From the NCBI GenBank assembly GCA_963922205.1, contig CAWUHX010000083.1:1-64000 (forward strand): a stretch of DNA of 64,000 nt, written 5' to 3'. The DNA is from Romanomermis culicivorax. Its lineage: Eukaryota > Nematoda > Enoplea > Mermithida > Mermithidae. The translations under genes and the position numbers were made by a program. Position 1 is the first letter of the stretch, and each line of letters starts with the position of its first letter. This document shows positions 1 through 12,380 of the stretch, piece by piece. The notes beneath the pieces are model-generated. The model ran no database searches. It saw only the letters and a list, made by a program, of their open reading frames with translations, and was not told the DNA's origin.

Positions 1-186
1 GGGACGCCAGCAAATATGTCAAAAAATATAATGAAAACGATATAAAGTGAAGAATGACTTTCACTATCTTTCTTGGTCTTTTGGTGGCGCTCCATTCTAT
101 GCAAATGTCTGCGCCGCTGGTCGTCCCTGTCGTCGATTTGCATGTCGATTTCCCCACACGAATTGGCATCAACAGGGTGCCCAACA
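1..186 (-). repeat. 3' LTR of family A copy 1 (partial)
   Basis: This matches 13438-13621 almost base for base. The LTR starts (minus strand) at 186 with TGTTGGGCACC. The remaining roughly 430 bp of the LTR lie left of the window. The bases just before the LTR on the minus strand, at about 187-196, are purine-rich (gaggga) and are a weak candidate polypurine tract. Confidence 0.9.
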
Positions 187-926
187 TCCCTCGCGCGTCG
201 AAACCGACCTACGGGAGGTAGAAAAAAAACTTTTGGCTGGGTTACCCCGGCATTAAAAAGAATTAATCAAAAAGAAAAAATCTACAACTCCGGCTGACTC
301 CTGATAAACAGTTTGTCTCACCGGACTCCCGTTTCACAGTCTGTCCTAATAGAACTCCTGTGCTGGTCGTTGGACACAACGAATACCAAGGGCTTTGCCG
401 CAATGGCTGGCAAGTGACGTCCATTTTGACCTCGGCGTTGATGGAATAACCTCCTGCCCTAAGGAGTACGACGTAAACGTCGGTGCCGAATGTGGCCGGT
501 TTCGGGCTCGGCCGCTCGGTCTGCATGCTGTGTCAATTCGTTGGCCGTGGGTCTAACCGCATGCAAATCGACTTCCTGCGTCTCTATTTTTTCTAAATTA
601 AACTAAAATACGAGATTATATGGCGATACAAAAAGACGACGCGGGAATGTACGGATATCACAAAATTTTAAAATGCGCTAAAAAATTTGAGCAAAAATGT
701 GGCCAAAAATTTAAAATATTTTTACGGTTGCGTTTTTGCACCGGTTTTGTCAAAAGGAGATTTTTGATGGCCAGCAGCACCGAAAATAATGTTTTTGGAT
801 TTTTTGTTTTTTGATTTTTTTTGGATTTTTTGTGATTTTATTAGTGTTTTTGGGTTTTGTGTTTTATGAAATAAGTAAAAATATATGTACGAAAAAGAAA
901 TTTTTGGGCCAAAATTTTGCGGCTTT
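187..926 (-). other. Family A untranslated stretch between ORF3 and 3' LTR
   Basis: About 740 bp lies between the ORF3 stop and the 3' LTR. It has AT-rich low-complexity runs at about 780-900 and no convincing reading frame or known motif. Only the short purine run next to the LTR has a suggested role, priming plus-strand synthesis. Confidence 0.5.
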
Positions 927-3900
927 TTACTGCTGCTGCCCGCCGCCTCGGTAACCTCCTCGAGGTCTACCTTGATAGTACCCCCTCTGACCTGGTTGGC
1001 CTCGGGTCTGACCTCCATCTTGGCCTCTATTTTGGCCTTGTTGGCTTCCGCCGCGTCTACCTAGCGGCATAAAATTCGGATTATGGAATTGAGCATCCGG
1101 GTCTTGACCTTGGTGTTGCCAGGTTCCTCGGCCTCTGTAAGGTCGCTGAGGGCGCCCTCTGAAGCCTCCCCTGGGTTGACCTTGGTCATACCCCAGTCTA
1201 GCCCTGTACGGGGCCGGGTTTGAGAACATATCGTCTCTCCCCTGCTGCCTTTGACCACTGCTAGTGGAGCTGCTGCGTTGCGGTTTTTGTGTCCGGTAAG
1301 TTGAATTAAGAGATTTAGATGAAATTGATTTTGACCGAGAAAGCGGACTTTTGTAAGAAGTGCTAGCAGCTTCACTATATGACCTCTGGCTGGTCGTAGC
1401 CGATGATTGTTGTATCATCGGTGGTTGTTTCTTAGCCGGAGGGAGTCTAGGCACCTTGAACTTACTCGGGCTCTTGGCAGCCGTTCGCTGGAATTTATCA
1501 GCTTGCGACCTGTCATCGCCTGGTGCCTTCCTCTTAACACCCATCTGGTTTAACCTTTGCGAGCCCATAAAAATATACTGATTAAAGGCTGCAATGTAGA
1601 CATCGTCTACGCGGTTTCCCTGGGCCTCAACGACTAGTTGTCTGTTCGCAAACGAACACGCCTGGGCATACCACCTACCAATTGCCGTTGGCGTGATCGG
1701 AGCGAAGTCCAACTGAAGAAAAATCATTAGGGTCACATACCTAATGGCCGTAAAGACGTCTGAGGCATCGTAGTCCTGAAGCCATCTGGGGATGAGAATT
1801 AAAATTATCCATTCCCAGATCTCCTCAGGGATGCGCTCTCCGTCAAACATAAATCCGCTTTGCATTTCGAATTGCTGGCGGTAATTTTCGTGAATCTCGG
1901 CCATGGCATCATTGACCATTCTGTAAATTATCGGCCGTTCTTGCCGATCAAAGGCGAAGTAATTGGCGACCTCTGGATTTTCGAATGAGATCGGCCCAAT
2001 TAAACGCCTTTGTTCCCATTGCCACTCCCAATAATCAATCAGAGTTTCGGCTAATTGACCAGGAGTGACAAACTGCTGTGGTTCCCTTTCGGGTCTACTA
2101 GCTACCACATTCAGTTTGACCTTCTTGATCAATTTCTCCTCCGATTCAAGATCGGGCTTCACCAATACGCTTCCCGCAGGTTTGCTACTTCTTGCGGTAT
2201 AGCTGGAGGGCACGGATTTACTTTTGCCAGAAGAAGTACTAACCTCTCCGCCGGTTTTCGATACCGTTCGCGTCTGAGTGTACGATGTTGTCGCAGTGGA
2301 CCCTGTTGTCCTATCCGATTTTGTCTGGCCTATGGAGGTCTCCGTTCGCGTCTGACTTTTTGAAGTCTCCGTTCTCGTCTGACTCTTTGAAGTCTCCGAT
2401 CTCGACTTTTGGCTCGTCGAGTATTGTGGGGTCGTCGTTTCTTCGGCCGTATCGTAGGCGTCATTTTCGGATCCGGTGGCGGCCGCTCCTTGTTGCTGCT
2501 GTCCTTGAGCTGCAAGTCTGCGTCGCTTGGCCTTACCTATCCTCTTTCTACGCCTTACCTTTTCCTTGGCTAGGTGTCGGATAAATTTTTCTGACATACC
2601 TTCAGCTAACATCTGCTGAACTTTGTCTGGGGAATAAATTCCAGGAATACCTTCCTCGGCAATTCTTCCCCTCCGCATCAGCTCTGTCGCTGCAATGGCT
2701 GAATCTGAGCTATCGTCGGCTAGTGCCTGCTCCTTCAGCTTTCTTTGGATTGCCCTCTGACGCAGGAATTCCTGCTGCGTCAGCCTTCTCTGTTCTTGAA
2801 TTTTGGCCTGTAGGGCCTCTTGCTTCGCTTGACGGTCATGATCCTTAGGATCTTTGGCCTTCACAGGTATCTCCTGGGATGCTTCCTGCATCTTCTCCAG
2901 TCTGACATCGATCCCTGACATTTTGGTGACTGCTTCGTTAATTTGAGTCTGGATTTTTTCCTCCTCAAGAGCCTGTTTCTGAGTTTTGGCCTCCATCGCA
3001 TCCTTATTCTCTGATGTCTGGCCCTCAGATTCCAGAATTTCACCCTCTTCTTCTTCTTCTACATCCTCCTCTGAACTGGACTCAGAGTCTGAATTCCGTA
3101 TCTTCGGCAACAGCTGCTTTACTTTAGCCGGCAAAACAGCTGGTGCTGGAGGTACTGATTGCATTATGGTGACAACCTCTGGCTCAGGCTCGGCCGGCTG
3201 TTGTACTTGAGGTACTTGAGTCGGCTGTGCCACCGCTGGTTGGATTGGCGGCGGCACCACGACAACTACTGCAGCTGCCTGCGTAGCAGCAGTGTCCAAA
3301 GCTGGTGTAGCTTTGACCACTGGCGCTAGCGCCTGCGGCTGCGCTTTAACCTGTCCCGTCCCTCCGGCTTGCGCCGTTTGGGAAGTTGAGGGACGATTTA
3401 CCGGTACCTTTGATATTAACTCACCGGCTGGGGTATATGTTAATGTATACCCGGGCATTTCCGAAGCGATTGTTCTCTCCCGGAAGCTTTTACTGACAAA
3501 CTCCGGTCTGAGCTCGAGCGGATTTCTTGGTGCGTAGGTAATCGGGTAGTCGGTTGGCGATGCGTCTTCCATCATGGGATACCGCAGTCCCGGCGTTAAA
3601 GTCTCGAAGCCTACGTAGTAAAAGGTTACATAAAAATAAGGATTTACCTTGTAGGCTCCGTCCTTCAATAACGATTTGTCGTCGCCAATTTGTAGGATCT
3701 CCTCGGCTTCTCGAAATCGTAGCGGGACAAAACCGAACCGATTCTGCCATGCGTATACCCCTTTTTTAGATGGAAAGCGGGGTTCCGATGGCGGTAGCGT
3801 CGCTGCTAACTCTAAATAGTAAGCCAGGCGGTCGCCTGACTTCCAGGACATTTTCTTTATCATTTCCTGGCCTTCCTTAGTATAACTATTTAGAAAGTTA

Positions 3901-5360
3901 TAATTTAGCAGAGCCCTAGTTTCATAGTCGCACTCCGCTCTGGAATGAGGCCATGCCAAATGATAGGCCAATGGCATAAATTTGCAGATGACCTCTAACT
4001 CTGGGAAGTTTCGCTCATCCAGCATACCTGAAATTTTTGCCAAGTTTGGCGTGTAAAAATTGGTCTTATAGGCCTGTCTATGGCCCTCGATACCCACTGG
4101 GTAGTGGTTATTAGAGGAAAACACCTCTTGTGGAATGGTATCGGGCTTCCCGGCTTGTTGCCAGTATAGCTTGGCGTTTTCGTACAACGTTAAAGAAATT
4201 TTCCCGTCTAAATCCCAGTAGGTTCCACCTGACTTGAGATTTTCCAGGATATCTTTTGAAATGTTAACCCAGTCTGGTATCTGGACATCCTGGATTTCGT
4301 CAGGATCACTGTCTTCAGTGTATCCGTCGTCCTTCATCGGCTTACCATCTCTGGGGAGTAGTGGATAGAAACCACTTGGCAGCTGAACTCCCTGCGGACG
4401 AACTGGATTACACTCCGTGGGCGCGGTATAATAACCTGTGTTATTTCCCTGCATCTGTACCGCCCAACGGTTATACATCTCACACTTCATCATGTGATAG
4501 ACCATATTTGGTTGAACCTGATCGGTTTCCATAACTGGGGTACCTAGCCCCATTTCTCGATTCACATTGCCCGGAATCATTAGATATTGTTGATAAAAAT
4601 GCAGGGCAATGGTGTTGATCTGTTTGGGATCCACCTTGTCATGGTCGAAAATCTGCATTTGCATAAGCAGTTGATCGGCCATGCCATAGTGAATGGCGGC
4701 AAACATGACCAATAAGGAGTAGTATGCGTCTAGAGCGGCGTATCTGAGCTCTTCCGGCAATATACCCCTTTTGGCAAACCGATCACGGTTCGCTTTTAAC
4801 GAAAAGTCATATTGGTAGGGGCCCACGTCTATCAAATAAAATTCCGTGAACAGTCCCTTTAACCGAAAGGTTTCGGGACATATACCTGTCTGAAAGCATT
4901 TTTTCTCCAGGTTTACTCCTACCATGGTGAGGGCGAAACGGTCTAAGTCAAAGTATCGACCTTTGGTCTTTCTTAGAAATTCCCGTAAGGGGACAGTTTT
5001 GTCCCTGTCCTTATTATCTCGCCCTGCGCCACACACGTTATAGATACTCACCAGATCCTCCAGTACGGCATATCGGGCGAAAAGCATGTCGGAGTTCAAG
5101 AAGTCGTGGAGGCTGGTCCACTCTTTGATCATCATCGATGTTGTATCAATAACGTAGGTTTGACCATTCGTTAGCGCGAAGCTGATATATCGGGCAAACT
5201 GCTTTCCCATTGGATTGTCGACCTCCCTTGTTTTGAACAAGGCGGCGACCTTATCCTGGTTGACTTTTTCAACATCGAAGCCACAAACTGGTTGTCCTCT
5301 GAAGATTGACACTTCTCGGATAAAATGGAGTACCTGGCTGACCTTCCCGATGTCTACCAT
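927..5360 (-). CDS. Family A ORF3: large protein with RNase D/WRN-like 3'-5' exonuclease domain and RGG tail
   Basis: This is an intact 1477-residue ORF in the place where env would normally sit, downstream of integrase. The N-terminal 230 residues show the three exonuclease motifs of the DEDDy family in order: motif I GFDVE (D29, E31), motif II around LEDLVSIY (D102), and motif [15 protein letters not shown] (Y207, D211). All four acidic residues and the tyrosine are present, so the fold may be catalytic. After this come a middle domain of unknown type, a Pro/Ala/Gln-rich linker, an acidic Ser/Glu stretch near residue 750, Lys/Arg-rich helices, near-repeats of TETSKSQTR, a second folded-looking region, and a C-terminal Arg-Gly-Gly/Gln tail typical of RNA-binding proteins. 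The frame stays open about 32 codons upstream of the ATG, to a possible splice acceptor at 5456-5457, so expression from a spliced mRNA is plausible. No signal peptide or transmembrane segment is seen, so it is not an env. The family assignment is inferred from motifs. Confidence 0.8.
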   Translation of the reverse strand: MVDIGKVSQVLHFIREVSIFRGQPVCGFDVEKVNQDKVAALFKTREVDNPMGKQFARYISFALTNGQTYVIDTTSMMIKEWTSLHDFLNSDMLFARYAVLEDLVSIYNVCGAGRDNKDRDKTVPLREFLRKTKGRYFDLDRFALTMVGVNLEKKCFQTGICPETFRLKGLFTEFYLIDVGPYQYDFSLKANRDRFAKRGILPEELRYAALDAYYSLLVMFAAIHYGMADQLLMQMQIFDHDKVDPKQINTIALHFYQQYLMIPGNVNREMGLGTPVMETDQVQPNMVYHMMKCEMYNRWAVQMQGNNTGYYTAPTECNPVRPQGVQLPSGFYPLLPRDGKPMKDDGYTEDSDPDEIQDVQIPDWVNISKDILENLKSGGTYWDLDGKISLTLYENAKLYWQQAGKPDTIPQEVFSSNNHYPVGIEGHRQAYKTNFYTPNLAKISGMLDERNFPELEVICKFMPLAYHLAWPHSRAECDYETRALLNYNFLNSYTKEGQEMIKKMSWKSGDRLAYYLELAATLPPSEPRFPSKKGVYAWQNRFGFVPLRFREAEEILQIGDDKSLLKDGAYKVNPYFYVTFYYVGFETLTPGLRYPMMEDASPTDYPITYAPRNPLELRPEFVSKSFRERTIASEMPGYTLTYTPAGELISKVPVNRPSTSQTAQAGGTGQVKAQPQALAPVVKATPALDTAATQAAAVVVVVPPPIQPAVAQPTQVPQVQQPAEPEPEVVTIMQSVPPAPAVLPAKVKQLLPKIRNSDSESSSEEDVEEEEEGEILESEGQTSENKDAMEAKTQKQALEEEKIQTQINEAVTKMSGIDVRLEKMQEASQEIPVKAKDPKDHDRQAKQEALQAKIQEQRRLTQQEFLRQRAIQRKLKEQALADDSSDSAIAATELMRRGRIAEEGIPGIYSPDKVQQMLAEGMSEKFIRHLAKEKVRRRKRIGKAKRRRLAAQGQQQQGAAATGSENDAYDTAEETTTPQYSTSQKSRSETSKSQTRTETSKSQTRTETSIGQTKSDRTTGSTATTSYTQTRTVSKTGGEVSTSSGKSKSVPSSYTARSSKPAGSVLVKPDLESEEKLIKKVKLNVVASRPEREPQQFVTPGQLAETLIDYWEWQWEQRRLIGPISFENPEVANYFAFDRQERPIIYRMVNDAMAEIHENYRQQFEMQSGFMFDGERIPEEIWEWIILILIPRWLQDYDASDVFTAIRYVTLMIFLQLDFAPITPTAIGRWYAQACSFANRQLVVEAQGNRVDDVYIAAFNQYIFMGSQRLNQMGVKRKAPGDDRSQADKFQRTAAKSPSKFKVPRLPPAKKQPPMIQQSSATTSQRSYSEAASTSYKSPLSRSKSISSKSLNSTYRTQKPQRSSSTSSGQRQQGRDDMFSNPAPYRARLGYDQGQPRGGFRGRPQRPYRGRGTWQHQGQDPDAQFHNPNFMPLGRRGGSQQGQNRGQDGGQTRGQPGQRGYYQGRPRGGYRGGGQQQ

Positions 5361-5455
5361 TCGAGGTTCCTTGGGATTGGCCGGCCAGTACCCAAATGTG
5401 GCTTTAAACCACTGATCCAGTTCGTGGATTTGTACGGCCCGTTTGACGTTATAAT

Positions 5456-5457
5456 CT
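5456..5457 (-). promoter_or_regulatory. Candidate 3' splice acceptor for ORF3
   Basis: On the minus strand a T-rich tract ending in tttag precedes the open frame that leads into ORF3. The frame is closed by a TAA shortly upstream, which fits an exon boundary here. Possible donors are the GTAAG motifs in the 5' LTR. This is inference only. Confidence 0.3.
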
Positions 5458-6679
5458 AAACATAAAGTACTATTAATTTTAGTGTTTTATTCCCCTTTTT
5501 TCAGCGCATTTTCGGGTCTATACTACACCAGCACCACAACACCAAGCGGGTTAAGTTTAGCAGAAAATTAAGTTTAGTGCAGGTTGTTAGGTGAGCCACT
5601 GATATACAAACATTGAGCTGGTAGGCAACTAACACCTTACCAAATCTTACCCTTGCTACCTCTATATGTTGAGGAGGGTAGACCTGATCCGATTGTCCAC
5701 CACTTGATCGGACACCAATCTCTGACCAGCTGCTTGAGCGACCAACTACGCTCCATTTATGGCACTGTATTTACAATTTTTATAGCGCTCGAAATTGATA
5801 ATTTTTAATGAATTTTATATCGAAAAAGTGATATGATTTGATTTGAAAATAAATAATTTTTGATAAATTTTTGAATGATAAAACTTTAAAACGGGCTGAA
5901 CCCAAGGTTCTAGGTTTCCCTTGAATCGTATAGCTCTCGGTGGTATCAGGTATATTTCCAAGTTTGGAAATTCCCTGCTTGGCTTCGAGCTTCCGCTTCT
6001 CAGTACTCCCATTTTTTGTTCCCTCTAAGTTCTAACCTCGTCTGCCCTTTGGGGCGCCGAGCTGGTCTTCCAGTGACTTCTGGGCATTACCTGCGGTTTC
6101 CAAGAATATTTGATAAAAATAAGTTCGAAACTTACCGTCGATGAAGAAAAAACGATTATCTTGGCGGTGCTGGGCCCTGCCAAATTCGACGTGGTGCTCT
6201 GTGTGCGACCACTCCCGCGTCGGAGCTTGTTGGCGGTTCCGCGCGCCCTTTCCCATCTCTTTTCGTTTCGAAATTTTTCTTTCGATGGATAAATTTATAA
6301 ACTTTAAAAATTTTTTGAACGCTGAAAAAGTTTAATCTAGCAGTTCTGCTAATTTCCTTTTTATCGCGATTCGGGGAATATTTTACTTCTTCCTTCGGAT
6401 GGAAGTTTAGAGTTCAGATAAGCGGGGCAGCTATAGTTTGATTTTAGAAAAAATGAAAAATTTGAAAATTTAATTTTTTGGAAAAATATCCGAAATATTT
6501 TGGGTTGTCACTTTGGTCTAAAATTCCGAAGAATTTTACCCAAAGTCTGAGATTAATATGAAAAATTAACAAAATTAATACGAATACTACATAAAGGCGA
6601 TAAATATTACAAATTAATACAATTTTAATTAAAATTAGTACTTACACGCGCGAGATATGTACATAAAATAAAAAAAAAA
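5458..6679 (-). other. Family A spacer between integrase and ORF3
   Basis: About 1.2 kb lies between the end of pol and ORF3. It is AT-rich with only short unrelated frames, the longest about 74 codons at 6032-6256. No known domain is recognised. It may be an intron or an untranslated spacer for ORF3 expression. Confidence 0.45.
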
Positions 6680-8803
6680 TCAGCGCGAGATCGCGCATAG
6701 ATTCGCCTTGAGCGAATTTTCAAATGATTTCATTTGAATCGGCGCTCCAGTCGTAACTGTTTGTGCCATATTGGAAAGTGACGTATTTTCGTCACGTGGC
6801 GCGTCCTGATTGGCTCGCGCTATTCGCGGCAAGACCCTAGTGGTCTCGTAGCGAAAATGTTTCAACCTGCTGATTGAAACTGTTTGGCGATTTAGCGGGT
6901 TGTCCCAATGCACAATGGTGACAACGTTCTCTGCTTCTCGCGAAATGTCCGTAACTATGAACGGACCGGACCATGGTAGTCCTAGTTTTTTCTGCTTGTC
7001 TACTTTGAGCAGAACCCAATCCCTTTCTTTAAATCCATTTTGTTTGGACTTTTTATCGAAGTATTTCTTCGATTTTTCGGCAGCACTCTGGATATTTTTG
7101 GCAATATCCTCGTAAAGGTTGACTAAATGATTTGTCAACACAAATTTGTATGCCTCAGCATTGCTGTCCGGCATTACAATATCGTATGCTTTCGATAAGT
7201 TTAACCCGAAGGTTGCCTCATGACCTCTAAGCAACGAGAATGGGGATTGCCCCGTGGCTGCATGTGGTGTGGCATTATATGCAAACACCACGGCTCTCAA
7301 GTATCTTGGCCAGTTGTCTTTTTCCTCGATGGCCACCTTTCTGAGCTGTTTGATGAGTGTCTGGTTGAACCTACCATTTCCTTGTGGGTGGTAGGCTGTT
7401 GTAAAAATTTTTTGACACTCCAATAACTTGCAGATCTCCTTCATTAGATCTGAGGTAAAACAACCTCCTCTATCGCTGAGTAGTCTCCGTGGAGTCCCGT
7501 GCCTAAATACAATAGCTTGTAGAAAAGTATCTACAACGGTGCTAGCTGACTGATCCGGGATCAGTTCAGCTTCAACCCACTTTGTAAAATAGTCTTGAAA
7601 GACTATGACATACGGTCTCTTCTCACTGAGTGGAGAAATACCCACGATATCCACTGATACTATGTCAAAAGGACCTTGTGGAATAATTGGTATCAGTGGC
7701 GGAATTTCGGTGTTTCCCTGATTAGCCATTTGACAAACTGGACAAAACTTGATCCAGTGCCTGACATCCTTTTCAATTCCAGGCCACCAGAACCGTTTTT
7801 TAATCATAGCAAGGGTTCTTTTGAACCCCTGATGAGTCATCATTACGGCACCGTGGTACTGGTACAAAGTATTGTCCCTAAGGCAGGATGGGACGACCAC
7901 CTGATCATCCGATCCCTGTCCGGCTTCGCGGTATAACACTTCATTTTGGATATAAAATCCACTATGATACTTGGTTGTCCCATTCGGACCCAATCTATCA
8001 AAGTATGGTCGTAGTACCTCATCTTTTCTCTGCAAGAGGGCCATGAGATCATCTCTAATTAGCCCTTTTGGTAATTCATCTTCTTTAGGGTCTGCCAAAG
8101 TAAACTCCTGTTCCTTTTCTGGGTATAACCAGGTTACTCTTTTTTCCTTACCTTTGTCCTGGTTTCCCCTACTTACCTTTTCGTTGACCTGATTGCCATC
8201 AGGCTGGATCTGAGCCTGATTGCTCTTCTCCGCTTCCTTCACCATGCTCCTTGTAGTTACGGCATTTATCAAGTCTGCAGGCGAGTTTGATTCTGGATCA
8301 CCCTCAGAATCTTCTGGATAAATTTGAGTGAATCTCGGACTTACTTCAGTCCTCTGATTATTCTTACCTTTTGGCTCCGGATATAACGGAGTACCGTCTT
8401 CAGGATTCCGATCTGTCAGAATTCTGAATCTCTTCACCAAATTGAGATGTTTTTTCTCAATAAGCTGTGCCTCAAGATCTTTCAGATTTTCGGACTCTCG
8501 TTTATCCTTTGAGAACATGTGTTCCCATTTCGGCGGTATCTTTTCTGCTTGATCGTCTGGTTCATCCATCCTGGACAAAAAGTCTGCCATGGCATTTTGT
8601 TTTCCAGGCACATACTCTAGTTTGTGGTTGAACTGAGAGATGAATGAGTACCATCTCTTCAACTTACCATTGGTCATGGCGTTAACCTTCATTGACAACA
8701 AAGGTTTGTGATCAGTTCTTATGATCACCTTATGACCCACTAAGTAGTGCTTGTATAACTTCAAGCCATACACAATTGCCAAGCACTCCCTTTCCGTGGC
8801 TGA
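6680..8803 (-). pseudogene. Family A pol, C-terminal part: RNase H end and integrase
   Basis: The frame continues pol after a TAG at 8804-8806. It begins with the rest of RNase H (SATERE, then RTDHKPL, then NAMADFLSR) and a roughly 230-residue charged linker. The integrase zinc finger follows (H310, H317, C347, C350, counted from position 8782), then the catalytic core with D378 (VSVDIVG) and D437 (LLSDRGG). The third catalytic residue is missing: after YHPQGNG the protein goes straight to RFNQTL, where this family normally has three more residues including the glutamate. The shortening is in frame (9 bp, near 7367-7376). A C-terminal domain with a chromodomain-like position follows (WSGPFIV and onward). 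Integrase from this copy should be inactive. Confidence 0.85.
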
Positions 8804-9526
8804 CTACTTTTTCTCATCCGCTTTTAAAATTCTGCTATTATAAGCAATTACCCAGCGGTCTGACTTGGTCTCCTGGTAAAGGACTGCTCCTAGTGCCGTT
8901 CCGCTGGCATCTGTCTGAAGGACAAAGTCCGCAGACCCGTCCAAAACCGGATACCTAAGGAATGGCACAGACAAAAGTGCTTCTTTCAGGCTCCTAAAAG
9001 CCTGATGGTGATCATCCATTCTAGGAATGGGATACTTATCATCCTTGGTAACGTCATTTATACCCCTAAAGTCCACTACTGGTCGCTTGGTACCATCCTT
9101 TTTACCTACCAGGAATAACGGAGCTGCCCAAGGCGACTTTGATGGCTCAATTACACCCTTCTTGAGCATATCTTGCACATGCTCACGAACATGTGGCCGT
9201 AAATTTATAGCGGTCCTGTGGTACCTTTTGGCCACAGGGGCTGCATCGCCTGTATTGATTTTACAGGTCAGGTAGGGTGTAGTAGTTGGCGGATCATTGG
9301 GCAAGCTGAACACGTCTCTATATTTTGCGAGACACCGTAGAGCTTGTTCCAATTGCCCTGATGGTATGTTGGATTTAGCCAGCATATTGTACAAAGCTTC
9401 CTTGAATGTTTTCTCATCGGATTGAGGAGCTTCAAGTCTAGCTTGAACTGCACAAGTTTGCAGCTTCTCCAGATCCTCAACTATTTTCCCCTTGAGTTGA
9501 TCCTGGTTATCAGTATCACACAACAC
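8804..9526 (-). pseudogene. Family A pol, reverse transcriptase with its catalytic core deleted
   Basis: The N-terminal RT motifs are clear: KKGVIEPSKSPWAAP, KRPVVDFRGIND and YPIPRMDD. Immediately after (junction near 9010) comes HHQAFRSLKEALL, which belongs to the connection region after RT, then the first RNase H motif QTDASG. The palm and thumb, including the YxDD box, are gone, a loss of very roughly 170-200 residues without a frame change. The frame ends at TAG 8804-8806 where a tyrosine codon is expected (ADEKK-stop-SATERE). The upstream edge is a TAA at 9527-9529 in the same frame as protease. This copy cannot make a working RT. Confidence 0.88.
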
Positions 9527-10588
9527 TTAATTAGTATGGCCAATTATTTGATTTCTTTTCAAATGGCATCCTGATCCTGTGTTGTTGGATACCATAACAA
9601 CAAAATCATCTTTTGTACCATCTACTATGGTACTATCAATGTGGAACCTTTCTTCATTGTCTTCAGACTCTATTATGATTCCATTAAGGCGATTTTCGCC
9701 TACCTTATCCCAAAGCTTTGCTCTCAGAAGTATATCAGTACCACTAGGTAAGTAGATGGGATTCACACTCACCACTGGTACCGAAACCTTTAGCAGGCAA
9801 ATCTTTGGCTGGTATTGGTCGGCGGCGCTCATCGTGGATTCCCCGGCGCTCGTGGTCATGACCTCTCTACAATTGGATTGGGGCTGGTCCGGCGTCACGT
9901 ATATCTGTTGTTGACGGTTGTTGAGCGTCATCGTCCTATTCCTGAAATCTATTATGGCTCCTACCTGAGGATGAGCCAAAAAGTCTGTACCCACAATAAC
10001 ATTTTCACCTGCTTCAGGAATTACAATTGCTTTAACGGGGAACTGTCCACACAATGTATCCATCCTAAATTGGATATACCCATGGGCTTGGACTGTCTTA
10101 CCGTTGGCTACAGTGACATTTAATATCCTGGGATATTCAGTATAATCTGGGCCCAAAGTTTCTTTCAGAAACTTAGCCGACATGACAGTGCACTGAGCTC
10201 CTGTGTCAATTAAAGCCATTGTCTTACGACCTCCTATAACAACCTCAATGTGGAATGGGGCTGTTCTGGGGTACGTATCCAGCAAATGTTGTTCCTGAGG
10301 ACTAGCTGGTGTGCCTCTCCTTATTACTTGTACTGATGGTACTACAGGTTGTGGTGCAATTGCATTCATTTGCACAATACTACCTAATACAACATTTGGG
10401 CAATTCACTCTCTGGTTTACTTCACCTGACGGACTCATTTGAGATTGCCTTGCAACCATAACACTCGAATAATCCTTCTGAGGTGGCTGATTTGTGAATT
10501 GACCCTGTTGAAGAGTCTGAGTCGGACCCATAATAGCCTGAGGCGGCTGAGGTTGCTGTAATGCAGCTTGTTGCTGATATTGCTGCAT
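9527..10588 (-). pseudogene. Family A pol, aspartic protease region
   Basis: A retropepsin-like core is visible: MALIDTGAQCTVMS with the catalytic DTGA, followed by the typical NVIVGTDFLA segment. A Gln-rich N-terminal region links it to gag in the same reading frame across a TGA at 10649-10651. It is closed by TAA 9527-9529 before RT. The role is cleavage of the Gag-Pol polyprotein. Because gag, protease, RT and integrase share one frame, the element probably once made a single long polyprotein, and the stops are either decay or suppressed codons. Confidence 0.8.
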
Positions 10589-10648
10589 CTGTTGGAACTG
10601 CTTCTGCAGCTCCCTCTGTTTTTTAAACTCCAGAAATTCATTATAGTC

Positions 10649-12094
10649 TCAATTCTGTTGATAACTCTCGTGGCTATCCTGATAACCTGAATAGCCTACA
10701 TTATACGCACCTCTACCTCTGCTATTATAGTTGGCATTTGGGTAACCTCCTCTACCTCTATAGTTACCTCGAGCAAAAGTGTTGAAGCCTCCCCTGTTGA
10801 AGGTAGGGAAGCTGGCTCTACCTCTGCTCCTGCGCTCGGACAATACTCTCAATGTCCTGCAGTCTGCAGTATTATGTGTTATGTTCTTGTGGAACTCACA
10901 CCATGGCTTAGTCGGATCTCGGGAAACTTGACCTCCCTGACTGGTACTAGGTATGGCCACATCAGACCGATTTTCCATTTGCCTGTTATCAACCTTTTGC
11001 TGGAGCTGGTCGAACCTTTCGACCAGTTGTACCATCTCTTTAGAGATTTTCAATAGAAGAGATTCTTTCTTACCTTTTTCGGTCTGAGCCCTAGGGGCTT
11101 CCCGAACTGGAATCTCCTCTATTTCAGGAGAATCACTCCTTGACCTTTGGGTTTGGGCCTGCACCTGATTACCTACGGTTTGATATGGTTGCCGAAACCT
11201 TTGCCTCTGGCCTTGTTGATATCCTTCTGACTGGTTCCTAGCAACTACGGCAATTTCAGGATCATGCCCACTAGGCATACCTACTTCATTAATTACTATA
11301 GGATCCTGTTGTGTACCCTTGGGTCCATATCTCTGGAAGGCATTCCTATATCTGCGTTCGATGTCATGAACTTCAACTGCTAAATCATACCAAGTTCTAA
11401 AGGTATGTTTTGAATTCTTAAGTTCAGACTGGAACGTGGGGTCACTCTTATATATGAAGGTGTCAATGATCAGTCTCTGTTTAGACTGGTAGTCCAAATC
11501 ACCTTTAACTAGTTCCACTAATATACTGACCCTTTTTGAAAACTCTACGGCCTGTTCATTGGGTCTTTGTTGGATCTCAAACAATTCCCTGGTTAACATT
11601 TCCAGGTTACACTCAGGTGCAAAGACATTAATAATGGCTCTCCTGGCCTCCCTATAGGTCATGTTGTCTCCTGCAACAGCCTTCGGTCTACCTTTAGAAA
11701 GCCTCAGCAGTGCTTCATACTTAGCTGATTCGGGTGTATCCCTACGGAATTCCCCTTCAAGTGCTGTTAAGAAGCTAAGCACCTGCTGATTTACCATACC
11801 CTCATCTAAAAGTTTGGGTAACACACCTTTAACGATATTCCTGACTACAATCTCCTGTGCCAAATTATTTGATGGCACTTCCCTCTGATCATAAGCTGCT
11901 GTTAATACTGGATCAAGATCAGAGTTCAGGGATTGCAGCATAACCCTATTTGGATCTCGTTGAGGTGGTACACCTCCTTGATATGATGGCATATTGTCTT
12001 TGTCAAACCTGTAATCCCTATATGGGAAACATGCCAATTGATCTGGTCTAAGGGTATTTGGATCAACTATATTTCCTCTACCATCATAGACCAC
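10649..12094 (-). pseudogene. Family A gag, main part (capsid and nucleocapsid)
   Basis: This is a 481-residue frame with a Ty3-type capsid-like helical region (around [21 protein letters not shown] to [13 protein letters not shown]), a charged linker, and a zinc-knuckle-like motif [15 protein letters not shown]. The knuckle spacing is C-x2-H-x4-H-x4-C, with His replacing the second Cys of the usual CCHC. An Arg/Gly/Tyr-rich tail follows. Open frame continues upstream of 12094 to about 12,300, so the first codon shown is not the true start. It is joined to the N-terminal gag frame only by a frameshift, and it ends at TGA 10649-10651 in frame with protease. Confidence 0.8.
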
Positions 12095-12380
12095 TCTAGT
12101 TAAAGTTGGATGCTGCGGAGCTATCTGACTTTGATTCCTGAAGTCTGCCGATTGCTCAGCTCCTTCGAATCGAAGGTCTCTAGCTGGACCTCTCCAACTT
12201 TTGGGCTCAAAGTTAAGCCTTTGCCCTTCATCAACATCAGGCCTATTACTAGGCCCTGCGCCTGCACTTATTTCAGCAGCGAGACGGTTGTCTCTTTCTG
12301 CACCCCTATTGCATGGTCTAACCTGTCTATCCGGCTCCTGTCGGCTTCCCTTTTGTTGTCCTCTGTGGCGGCATTTGCAA

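Noticed and set aside
927..5360. ORF3 as an envelope gene
   Set aside because: No signal peptide, transmembrane helix or glycosylated Cys-rich ectodomain; exonuclease motifs and an RGG tail instead.
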